From Candidatus Peribacteria bacterium RIFOXYB1_FULL_54_35 (lineage in GTDB: Bacteria > Patescibacteriota > Gracilibacteria > Peribacterales > Peribacteraceae), in the NCBI GenBank assembly GCA_001787755.1, contig MFYJ01000012.1:152169-216168 (forward strand): DNA of 64,000 bases. Reading direction: 5' to 3'. Position numbers and translations under genes: made by a program. Below, piece after piece: positions 41,986-50,775 of the stretch; position 1 is the stretch's first letter, and every line of letters starts with the position of its first letter. A model generated the notes under the pieces. That model was not told where the DNA came from, searched no databases, and was given only the letters and a program-made list of their open reading frames with translations.

Positions 41986-42336
41986 ACAAAAAGACCGGAC
42001 GAGTCCGGCCTGTTTGTCTTGGTGTCTTCGAGGCTACCAAAGTGCGTAGTGGCACAGAGAGCCTGCGGAGAGGATGAGGGGAGGAGCCCTCGTTCCTTCT
42101 GCCCTGCTTCGGTCGCTTGTTTCTCCTCGTGACCGGGCGAGGTTTCCTTGGCGGCCCTTTGAAACTGCGCAGTGCGCAGAGGGCCAGGAAAGAAAGATGG
42201 TGCATTCCACCGAGCATCCTCGGCATCGGTGGGACGGCGTTGCAGAGCTCAGAACCAGTCGCTTGCTCCGGTTCGGAGCAAGCAGAGAGGATGATGACCA
42301 CGTAGAGCAATCACGTTGCCTGTGCTCAGAGTATGT
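41986..42336 (-). ncRNA. candidate structured ncRNA, copy B
   Basis: Blocks shared with 9374-9800 in same order; hairpin CCACCGA-tgccgaggatgc-TCGGTGG; terminator at 41988-42012. Confidence 0.6.
41988..42012 (-). terminator. intrinsic terminator
   Basis: Minus strand GGCCGGACTCGTCCGGTCTTTTT. Confidence 0.8.
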
Positions 42337-42535
42337 ACATAAATGTAGATATGTGTGGCTGAGAGGAACGAGTGCATCCGCCTTTGCCCGCGTTTCGCGG
42401 GGCTACGGCAGATAAACATGATCATCACTCTCTCTGCTTAAGTTTCGGTGGTGGAAGGAACGGGAGAGGGGGGGGGTGTCTCCGGGGCCACAGGGCCCCG
42501 GAAACTGTTTGTTTTTGTGTAACCCTCCGAAAGCA

Positions 42536-42793
42536 TTGAGGCTGACCTGTCGGCCGAAGCCGTGGTAGTCCGTCGTCAGAGCGAGGGAAGAGAAGGATCG
42601 GGGGTGTCCTCTCTGATAGAGGGCGAAGGCTGACTCGTCGGCCGTAGTCGTCATTGTTCGGAGTCAGCACAGGAAGGTTCGGGGGTGTCCTCTCTGATAG
42701 AGGGCGAAGGCTGACTCGTCGGCCGTAGTCGTCATTGTTCGGAGTCAGCACAGGAAGGTTCGAGGGCGCCCTCTCTATAGAGGGCGAAGGCTG
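42536..42793. repeat. 81-bp tandem repeat array, about 3 copies, each with two hairpins
   Basis: Units beginning ~42595, 42676 and 42757 (GGWTCGRGGGYGYCCTCTCT...AGAGGGCGAAGGCTGA); preceding degenerate unit. Confidence 0.9.
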
Positions 42794-42989
42794 ATGGCGT
42801 CGATTTGTTTTTCACAAATCGGAGAATCATATAGTGCTACAATTTTTAAGCAACTTTCTCGTCTGGCGCTTCTGTAAAATCATTTTGTGGATACATTTTT
42901 TGTTCGAGGTCTGCCTCTCCGTACAGTGGTTCCAACTCTTCAATTCATGCAAAATACGTGGTATAATACCATATGTATACAAAGCCTTT

Positions 42990-43418
42990 ATGCCTGTCAT
43001 TTTTTACTTGACCGGAGACGAACAGAAGCTTTTCTCAAGGATCGGTTCGTCGCTTCGTGAAGAATGCAATGTTGTTCCTGAGACCGGGAAATTTAAGGAC
43101 ACGCCTGAGGCGCGCGCGATGCGTTTCCGGCTTACCCGGGTGCACGATCCTGAGCTCAAGAATGCTGTCTCCAAATTTTCAGATATCAGGACCGAGGATG
43201 AATTCAATCAGGCATTGCAGGGTGTGGATTTGGGCAAGATCAATGAACGTGATTTTATTCAGCTCGCATTTGCCATTGGTCCTGATGGAATCGGTTTGAT
43301 ACTCACGGAGGTGCTGAACAATGCAAAGAACGAGGATCATATGATTCTTGCCGCGTCGCTCTCCGAGCTGCGGCATGAGCTGCTTGAATCTTTGTCTGCT
43401 TCCCCATCAAGCGCATGA
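42990..43418 (+). CDS. hypothetical cytosolic protein
   Basis: ORF from MPVIFYLTGDEQKLFSRIGSSLREECNVVPETGKF; upstream TATAAT. Confidence 0.65.
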   Translation: MPVIFYLTGDEQKLFSRIGSSLREECNVVPETGKFKDTPEARAMRFRLTRVHDPELKNAVSKFSDIRTEDEFNQALQGVDLGKINERDFIQLAFAIGPDGIGLILTEVLNNAKNEDHMILAASLSELRHELLESLSASPSSA

Positions 43419-43996
43419 CACCGATGCCCGAGAATGAAAGCGAGGGGAAGAACCAGACACAGCTCACGCTGAAAGATCTTAGGGAAGCGCTCTCAAGCAG
43501 CGAGGCCACTCAGTATGATGATATCGATGTGCTGCGCGAGATGGCTTTGAATAAGGATGAATTACTGAGGAAAATAGAGAAGAACCCGGAACTTTCAAAG
43601 AAAGCTGGAGGCGAAGAAGCATTGAGACAGCAATTTGAAGATCTTCATGCGCAGTACAGCCAGGAAGTCCGGACTTTGAGCGAAGCCAGGGATTTCCAGG
43701 AACGGGTGGAGAAAAAGGGCATCGTGCGGCGCATTCTCGGCAAGATCGGCTCCTTTGCCAGAGAGCACTACATTGTCACCACTTTGCTTGTGCTTGCGGC
43801 GATAGCCGCGGGAGTGGGGGCGGGTTTCTATCTCACCGGCAACTGGGAGCTATTGATGGCTGGCATCAGTTCGGCTAAAAAACAAGTGTTGGCAACGGTA
43901 TCGAAATATCTGCCGGTATTGGATCCTAAGACACCGCCGCTTTCCGGAGGCGGAGCTGGCGGAGTGCCTGGAGGAACGGACTATTTTAAAATGTAA
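43415..43996 (+). CDS. hypothetical single-TM protein
   Basis: 193 aa; HYIVTTLLVLAAIAAGVGAGFYLTG TM; overlaps preceding stop. Confidence 0.65.
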   Translation: MTPMPENESEGKNQTQLTLKDLREALSSSEATQYDDIDVLREMALNKDELLRKIEKNPELSKKAGGEEALRQQFEDLHAQYSQEVRTLSEARDFQERVEKKGIVRRILGKIGSFAREHYIVTTLLVLAAIAAGVGAGFYLTGNWELLMAGISSAKKQVLATVSKYLPVLDPKTPPLSGGGAGGVPGGTDYFKM

Positions 43997-44031
43997 TTTC
44001 GCTCTCGCAGGGCACTTTCAAACAAACATCT

Positions 44032-47000
44032 ATGGCTGAACAACTTCCCACATCGATGGAGAAAGCACCCGTAAACCGGGAGTGGGCGCAGGAGCTGAAT
44101 GCGCTGCACTCGATTCTCGGTGGGCCGGCAGAACAGCTGCCCGGTGATATTCGCCGCAACGATCAGGGGAATTTTGAGTTCGTGGGTGGAGAAATGAACG
44201 AACAATTGCTTGTCCAACGTATGGCTGCGGCCATGAAGGATCGCCAGATCTCCACTTACAGTGAATTGTCGGAGTCCCTGCACGCGAGATCTCTGATGCG
44301 TTCGCTTCAGATTACCAATGAGTTGAAGGATGAAAGAGATGAGTCGAAGAGGGCGATACTTGCGTGGGAACTTGTACTTGCAAACCAGGCGGCAACATAT
44401 CATGAGTATTTGCCGGAAGTGGTCAGGCAAGTAGAAGATCTCTATGCGAATTACCAGGCACTGCGCGAACTCGGACAGAAGTTGCATCTTCCCCTTCCTC
44501 CGGATTTCGACGAGAGCGAGCGGCAGGCAGGGCAATTCCTGAAGTTGCTCAGGCAGGCGCTGGAGCAGCGCGTACGCTTCGCGAACGCGGTGAGCCTCCG
44601 TGACCAGCTCAAGATTCAGCAGGGAATCCCGGAATTCAAGCGGACGATTGAGTCGCTTCGTGCTCTGCCGCAGCGCACACCCGATCAGGACCGCGACCTG
44701 AAACGCGCGCAGTTCAACTTGGCGCTTGCACAGGAGCTTGAACTGGGAACCGTTCCCCCCGCCACCCTGCAGGCGGAATACGAGAAAGCGCTTCAGGCTC
44801 TGGAGCAAACCGATCGGCAGGTGATCCAGGGTGGCAACGAACAGGCGGTGGCCGTGCGCACCAATGGCCTCAATCAGCGGATTATCGACATCCTTTCCGG
44901 CAGCAAGGAAGCGCTGGGATTCAAAGAAGATTTTGTCCCGCAGATCGCGTACATCGAATTATGGCAGCAGTACGATCAGGATCTGCTCAATCTGCAGCGG
45001 GAACTTGAACGATCTGTAAACCGCGAAGAGCCGGGGAAATTTGCGGAGCGCCAGCAGTATCTCCAGAATATCCGCAGTGCCATGAGCGGGGACATGGTGG
45101 CGTTCACAAACGATCTCGGACAGTACCAGATGCAGCTCGATGAACTTGCGCGGGTGCAGAACCAGGTAGGTCATGCCATGGGTTTTTCAGGAACGACCCC
45201 TGCACTTCCGAATATTTCACCAAAAGAAGCGGAAGAACTGGGCGGATGGCTCGAGCAGCGCGCGCAGTACCGCCAGCAGGCGCTCAAGACCGCGCTCGAA
45301 GAGGCCGAGAAGATGCTTCAACCCGGCCCACTCGATCGGATCGAAGATGCCTGGACGAAGCAGGGAGAGCTCATGGTTATGGACACTGCCATGCGCCTTT
45401 CAAAGATTGCAGCAGGCTGGTTGCCGAGCGAGGCGAACGGGTCCGGAGTGTTGGAGAAAACCTACCGGTGGGCGGCAAAATTGTCAGGTTTGCCCGAAAG
45501 CCGAGAGCAGACCATGGAGGGCCTTGCTGGTCCTATGCGTGAGGTGATGGGATGGCCGAAGGACAAAACATGGTCACAGATGTCGGCTATGGAAAAGCAG
45601 GAGGTAATCAAACGCGCAAAATCTGTTGCCGATGCCCTGAAATCGTTCGATAAAACCAAGATCACGAACCTGCAGCGGACGATGGCGGCGATTGAAGAAA
45701 TCCATGCCAAGTATCCTCCATCCTCGTTTGCCAACGAGCCTGTGGACCAGGAAGTGCTGGCGGCGTACGAAAACCAGCGGGTGGAGAGCGATCTCACAGG
45801 CCGGCAAGCTGGCGGGAAAACCATCAACCGCGCCACTGCGTACATCCTTCTGCTCCGCCAGCGCCGGAAGGACTGGGGAGATCCGGAGGCCAAAACCGGT
45901 TTCATCGGCGAGTATGCGAAGTTGTTGGATGCGTTGGACGAGAACGTGAAACGTCACTTGGACATCGCTGGTGCACTCTTCAAAATGCAGCGTGCCTGGT
46001 TCGACTATGCCACAGATCTTGTGAAACTGGCCGGAGCCGGATTGCTTGCCCCATGGGTGTTCTGGGCGATCTTCGGTGTGGCAACCGCCGTGCTTCCCAC
46101 AGCGTGGAAGGTAACGCGTTACACCGGGGGGAAGATGTATCAGGGTGGGCGATACATGCTGGGCAAAGGAGCATCGCTGCTTCGCGGACTGCCGGAATTT
46201 TCCGAAACTACTGGTGCCACCGGCGAAGCGCTGAAGAAAATGCGTTACCTGGCACGGGAAAGGCAGATTGTTCAGTGGCTTGAGGGAACACGGGCGGGAA
46301 AATGGCTGTCGAGGCTTAAGCCGGTTGCAGATAACAAGGTTGTGCGAGGCGGAGGGCGGGTGCTCAAGTACGGCGCCGCCGCGCTTATTCCGGCTATCGC
46401 GGCCTACGAAAGCTGGAACAACCGCCAGCGCATCAAGGGGGCTGAGGGCAACGAGGCTTTGCAGGCGGAATACCGCGACAACTATTCCACCATCGGGCTG
46501 GAAGCCGGCGGTCTCGCCGTCACCATGCCGCTTTCGATTGGTCCTCAAATAGTGCTGGCTGCGCCGGTGATATGGGCTGCCGAGTATGACAAAGCCCGTA
46601 CGGAAGTGCGTGCTGGATGGGCGAGGCAGCCGGTGAACTGGGCGATGGAGTTCGACAGCTCAAGTCTTCTGACTCAGCTCAGGCAGACCACGCTTACCAA
46701 TGCGGTTGAGGCGGGCGGGGGTGGGGCGCTCAAACCGCGCATTATGTTTCCGAGCAGACAGGACCAGCTGGATGCAGCTGATTCCATTGGCCGGTCGCAG
46801 ACCGTTGCGCGCAAAAACATCATGGAGGGTTATTTCATGCGTAACTTACTTATTCCCAAGGACGCCGGTCAGGAAGGCGTGGAGAACATGCTCCGTTGGA
46901 AGATGGAATACATGCGCGCTGTTACCGGAGGCAGCTACGGGGAGACGTTTTCCTATTTCTTTGCTGAGGCTGATCTTTACGCGGAACTTCGCTTGCGGAT

Positions 47001-47646
47001 GGAGCAAATGGAAAAGTCCGGCGAGCCGCTTCTGATGTCGTATTTTGGCGAAGACGGCGAGCGTTGCTGGCTCGATCTGTCCAAGCTCAAGCCGGGACCG
47101 GGTACAACCGATAGTGAAATGGCAAGAATTGTCCAACAATATCGTATTTTCATCCGTCCTGCCGAGGAAACGAACCTTTATGCTGCTTTGGGTAGAATCG
47201 CACGTGAAGAAAGGGGGACAAAGTGGGCCGAAACCGAAGTCGCAACCCGGCGCATGATCGGCCAGAAACTCAGCCACATGATGTACAAAGTCGACAGCAG
47301 GATTGCGGAAGTGGACTGGCCGGGAGTGAACTTTTTGGGAATGACCTCCGGCAATACGTATGCGCAGAACGTTGTGCGGTCATACCTTGGTGCGAAGGTT
47401 AAGGAGAAAATCGACTGGCTTGTGCCGAATCTTCTCGAAGGCAATCTGAAACCAGAGCAATACAGCGAAGCCATCCGCGAATGCGAGAGTATCTTGAGCT
47501 CGCTCATCACCGCAGTCGAAGATGGGAAAGCGGATCAATTTTATGCCAAAGCGGCAGAGTTTTTCGGCGGAGACCTATCTTCTGCGCGCAGCCCTGCTAC
47601 AAATCCGCTTGTTGACCTGATCGGGCTTCCGCCGGTGCAGGAATAG
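44032..47646 (+). CDS. very large hypothetical protein with internal hydrophobic segments
   Basis: 1204 aa ORF; LLAPWVFWAIFGVATAVLPTAWKV and GGLAVTMPLSIGPQIVLAAPVIWAAEY. Confidence 0.75.
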   Translation: MAEQLPTSMEKAPVNREWAQELNALHSILGGPAEQLPGDIRRNDQGNFEFVGGEMNEQLLVQRMAAAMKDRQISTYSELSESLHARSLMRSLQITNELKDERDESKRAILAWELVLANQAATYHEYLPEVVRQVEDLYANYQALRELGQKLHLPLPPDFDESERQAGQFLKLLRQALEQRVRFANAVSLRDQLKIQQGIPEFKRTIESLRALPQRTPDQDRDLKRAQFNLALAQELELGTVPPATLQAEYEKALQALEQTDRQVIQGGNEQAVAVRTNGLNQRIIDILSGSKEALGFKEDFVPQIAYIELWQQYDQDLLNLQRELERSVNREEPGKFAERQQYLQNIRSAMSGDMVAFTNDLGQYQMQLDELARVQNQVGHAMGFSGTTPALPNISPKEAEELGGWLEQRAQYRQQALKTALEEAEKMLQPGPLDRIEDAWTKQGELMVMDTAMRLSKIAAGWLPSEANGSGVLEKTYRWAAKLSGLPESREQTMEGLAGPMREVMGWPKDKTWSQMSAMEKQEVIKRAKSVADALKSFDKTKITNLQRTMAAIEEIHAKYPPSSFANEPVDQEVLAAYENQRVESDLTGRQAGGKTINRATAYILLLRQRRKDWGDPEAKTGFIGEYAKLLDALDENVKRHLDIAGALFKMQRAWFDYATDLVKLAGAGLLAPWVFWAIFGVATAVLPTAWKVTRYTGGKMYQGGRYMLGKGASLLRGLPEFSETTGATGEALKKMRYLARERQIVQWLEGTRAGKWLSRLKPVADNKVVRGGGRVLKYGAAALIPAIAAYESWNNRQRIKGAEGNEALQAEYRDNYSTIGLEAGGLAVTMPLSIGPQIVLAAPVIWAAEYDKARTEVRAGWARQPVNWAMEFDSSSLLTQLRQTTLTNAVEAGGGGALKPRIMFPSRQDQLDAADSIGRSQTVARKNIMEGYFMRNLLIPKDAGQEGVENMLRWKMEYMRAVTGGSYGETFSYFFAEADLYAELRLRMEQMEKSGEPLLMSYFGEDGERCWLDLSKLKPGPGTTDSEMARIVQQYRIFIRPAEETNLYAALGRIAREERGTKWAETEVATRRMIGQKLSHMMYKVDSRIAEVDWPGVNFLGMTSGNTYAQNVVRSYLGAKVKEKIDWLVPNLLEGNLKPEQYSEAIRECESILSSLITAVEDGKADQFYAKAAEFFGGDLSSARSPATNPLVDLIGLPPVQE

Positions 47647-47743
47647 GCCGGTAACGCCTGGGGATTGGAGTTCCTTGCCCAAAAAGCAGCAATCACGGTG
47701 ATGGATTCTTTTTGAGCTCTCTCTGGGGTATACTGCTCCTCCT

Positions 47744-48328
47744 ATGCGCAGATTCCTCCTGTCCCTCATTCTCCTCTTGCCATTCCTGCTTGCCGGTACT
47801 CCTGTCTCTGCGCAGCAGTATCAGATGGGGCTCATTCTTCCCGCCCCCTCCTACGTGCCGGGGTACGGGAGACTTGTGCATGATGATTCCTTCGTCACTG
47901 TCTACGACAACACGGGCCAGTACAGCACCTCCACGGCGAAGTACCGCGCGAGGAGGAGGACTCCGTCTCTCTCCTCTGCCACAAGTTGTGCCCGGAGACA
48001 GTACGAGGACAGGGAGCGCTGCGGCCTCTGGACGGAGACGACAGACACGCCCAAGTGCTACGTGTACGACAACTGCACGTACGAGGAGCTCTACGGCGAA
48101 GGCTACGTTCCGCAGTGCGATTTCTCCGACCGCAAGGATGTCCGGTACAACCGGCGGGCAAGCGACCGCCGCCTGCCTCTCACCGTGGGGCCCCTGAACC
48201 GCAGCCGGAACTATCCGCTCGGGACGAGGGATAACTATCAGTATCAGAACTCCTACAATCATTACGACTCCTACTGGGAAGATGAGGAGTACGGGGAAGA
48301 CAACACGTATGAGTGGTATGACTACTGA
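47744..48328 (+). CDS. hypothetical secreted Cys/Tyr-rich protein
   Basis: Signal peptide MRRFLLSLILLLPFLLAGTPVSA; Tyr-rich tail. Confidence 0.7.
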   Translation: MRRFLLSLILLLPFLLAGTPVSAQQYQMGLILPAPSYVPGYGRLVHDDSFVTVYDNTGQYSTSTAKYRARRRTPSLSSATSCARRQYEDRERCGLWTETTDTPKCYVYDNCTYEELYGEGYVPQCDFSDRKDVRYNRRASDRRLPLTVGPLNRSRNYPLGTRDNYQYQNSYNHYDSYWEDEEYGEDNTYEWYDY

Positions 48329-48332
48329 TACC

Positions 48333-48490
48333 AGCTTGTAGGTAGTAGTTTGTAGCTTGTAGGAAGGTTGTAATTCTTAAGTATGTAGGATTGAAATTTT
48401 CTAAGTATTCAAGCCTTAAGCATCTTAAGAACTTTAGAACCTCAGTATTTGGATTTCCTACAAGCTACAACCTACAACCTACCTACTACA
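48333..48490. repeat. intergenic inverted repeat, TTGTAGN-type arms
   Basis: AGCTTGTAGGTAGTAGTTTGTAGCTTGTAGGAAGG...TTTGGATTTCCTACAAGCTACAACCTACAACCTACCTACTAC. Confidence 0.85.
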
Positions 48491-48728
48491 AAAAACCGCC
48501 GACCCAGGTGAATAGGTGACGATTTTTTGTTTGATGCCACTGGATGAAAGGAAGCAAGCTTCGAGTCAACCGGTGACAGCATCAGTATAGCAAAGTTTAC
48601 ATCTTCTGGCTATCCCTTTCCTCGTTACCAAGGAGTCCATTCCTTGCTATAAGCCTGAATTTTGCACCCTTGGCGCAATCTGTTGCGATAGAGAGAGTAG
48701 TTGACAGAAATATCATACTTCTGACTTC

Positions 48729-49994
48729 TCATTTATCGATCCCCGGGACCGGGTACCTGAGGCAGAACTCCTTCACTTCTTCGTGGAGTTTTCTGAGTGC
48801 GGTTTCATCTGCCCGTATTTCAATGGCCTTGAGCATGAAGCCGGCGAGCTTCTCCATTTCCGGTTCCTTCATCCCACGCGTAGTGATGGCGGGGGTTCCC
48901 AGGCGGACGCCTGAGGGATCCATAGGTTTGCGGGGATCATCGGCGATCATGTTCTTATTCAGGGTGATGCCGATGCTGTCGAAGAGGTGTTCCACTTCTT
49001 TACCGCTCATGTTCCACGACGTGATGCAGTCGATGAGCATCATGTGGTTATCCGTCCCGTTGGTGATGAGCTTGACTCCGTGATCCATGAAGTACTGGGC
49101 CATGTGCTTGGCATTTTTGATGATCTGGTGCGCGTACACCTTGAACTCAGGTTTCATCGCTTCACCGAATGCCACCGCCTTGGCAGCGACCATCTGCATG
49201 ATGGGACCGCCCTGGAAACCGGGGAACACCTGCTTATCGATTTTCTTCCCCAGCTCCTCCTCCCGTGTGAGGATCATCCCTCCCCGCGGGCCGCGGAGCG
49301 TCTTGTGGGTGGTGGTGAGGCAGAGGTCAAATCCGTCATCAAAGGGGTTCCTCAGCGCGCCGCCCGCAATAAGCCCGGCGATGTGCGCCATGTCCATGAT
49401 GCTCACCGCTCCCACTTCTTTCGCGATGGCCTGCATCTTCGCGTAGTTGAGTTCCCGCGGGTACGCGGAGAAGCCGCCCATGAGTACCTTGGGCTTCTCC
49501 CTCCGGGCGATTTCGCGCATTTCGTCGTAGTCGATTTCTCCCGTTTCCACATCCTTCATCTTGTACCGCACGAACTTGAAGATCTTCGTGATGTAGGTGA
49601 CGGGGTGCCCGTGCGTGAGGTGTCCGCCGTGCGAGAGATCCATTCCCATGATCGTGTCCCCCGGTTCCATGAGGGCAAAGTACGTGGCGATGTTCGCCGG
49701 TGCGCCGGCATGCGGCTGCACGTTTGCATGGCCTGCTTTAAAGAGCTTCTTCGCCCTTTCAATGGCAAGACTCTCCACGATGTCCGTGAACTGCTGCCCG
49801 CCGTAGTAGCGCTTGGAGGGGTACCCTTCTGAGTACTTGTTGTTGAACACCGTTCCCATTGTCTCCAGCACGGCACAGGAGATGTAGTTCTCCGATGCGA
49901 TGAGTTCCACTCCTTCTCTCTGTCTCTGCATTTCACCCATGAGTGCGTTGTACACATCCGGATCGGCGGCCTGGAGTGCGGTGTAGATCGGCAT
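48729..49994 (-). CDS. glyA: serine hydroxymethyltransferase
   Basis: RQREGVELIASENYISCAVLETMGTVFNNKYSEGYPSKRYYGG; TTTHKTLRGPRGGMIL. Confidence 0.97.
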   Translation of the reverse strand: MPIYTALQAADPDVYNALMGEMQRQREGVELIASENYISCAVLETMGTVFNNKYSEGYPSKRYYGGQQFTDIVESLAIERAKKLFKAGHANVQPHAGAPANIATYFALMEPGDTIMGMDLSHGGHLTHGHPVTYITKIFKFVRYKMKDVETGEIDYDEMREIARREKPKVLMGGFSAYPRELNYAKMQAIAKEVGAVSIMDMAHIAGLIAGGALRNPFDDGFDLCLTTTHKTLRGPRGGMILTREEELGKKIDKQVFPGFQGGPIMQMVAAKAVAFGEAMKPEFKVYAHQIIKNAKHMAQYFMDHGVKLITNGTDNHMMLIDCITSWNMSGKEVEHLFDSIGITLNKNMIADDPRKPMDPSGVRLGTPAITTRGMKEPEMEKLAGFMLKAIEIRADETALRKLHEEVKEFCLRYPVPGIDK

Positions 49995-50195
49995 GGCGGG
50001 AGGGGGGAGAGAGGTAGAACGGGGAAGAGGCTTCCGCGTGGAGCCTCGTGCAGCAGTCACTGTGGGCGTGCTCGTCATATTTGCACTTCCAGAGTAGCAC
50101 AGAGAATGAGCCTGCATAGACCCGCTGAACACAATGATTGCACTTACGATCAATCGACGTGGCAAGTTTTGAACAACCTGGCGGTGGGATTCCTC

Positions 50196-50771
50196 TTATT
50201 TTGTTGCCTCCACAAGTCCGCGGGCAGTCACGACGGCATCCACCGGTTCGTCATATGCATCCATAGGCACGATATCGACCAGCTGGCATTCCAGGGAGAC
50301 TCCGATGAAGCGTATGCCCGGGTGCTCCTTTCTCTGCTTCCGTATCCACCGGTCGTACCCTCCATTTCCACGTCCCATGCGGTTCCCCTTCCTGTCAAAG
50401 GCCCGGCCCGGGACAAGAACAATGTCAGGCTTCTCTACGAGTTCCGGTGCGTGCTTCTGCGGTTCCATAACGCCGAGCATTCCTTTGCGGACGTGCTCGT
50501 GGTTTTCAAATTTTCTGAAGACGAGTGTGCCGTTCTCGAAGCATGGGAGGTACACGCGGTCCCTGCGGTGCAGGAGTTCTTCCAACAGTGGCCGGATATC
50601 CGCTTCTGAATTCATGGGGTAGTAGGCACACACCAGCGATCCTGCGGGGATGTGGGGGAGGAGCTGGTGGCAGAGCGAGCGGCTCTCTGCGTCTTTCTCC
50701 CGTACGGAGAGGTGCGTTAAACGCTCCTCAATAGAGTGGCGTAGAAATGATTTTTCGTCTGATGCGTGCAT
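50196..50771 (-). CDS. 5-formyltetrahydrofolate cyclo-ligase
   Basis: DIVLVPGRAFDRKGNRMGRGNGGYDRWI signature. Confidence 0.92.
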   Translation of the reverse strand: MHASDEKSFLRHSIEERLTHLSVREKDAESRSLCHQLLPHIPAGSLVCAYYPMNSEADIRPLLEELLHRRDRVYLPCFENGTLVFRKFENHEHVRKGMLGVMEPQKHAPELVEKPDIVLVPGRAFDRKGNRMGRGNGGYDRWIRKQRKEHPGIRFIGVSLECQLVDIVPMDAYDEPVDAVVTARGLVEATK

Positions 50772-50775
50772 AGTG

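Noticed and set aside
42425-42751. 108-aa ORF with 27-aa repeats (LTPNNDDYGRRVSLRPLSERTPP)
   Set aside because: Reading frame through the 81-bp hairpin array; divisibility by 3 alone is weak evidence for translation.
42536-42793. CRISPR array
   Set aside because: Units are contiguous with no variable spacers and no cas genes in the window.
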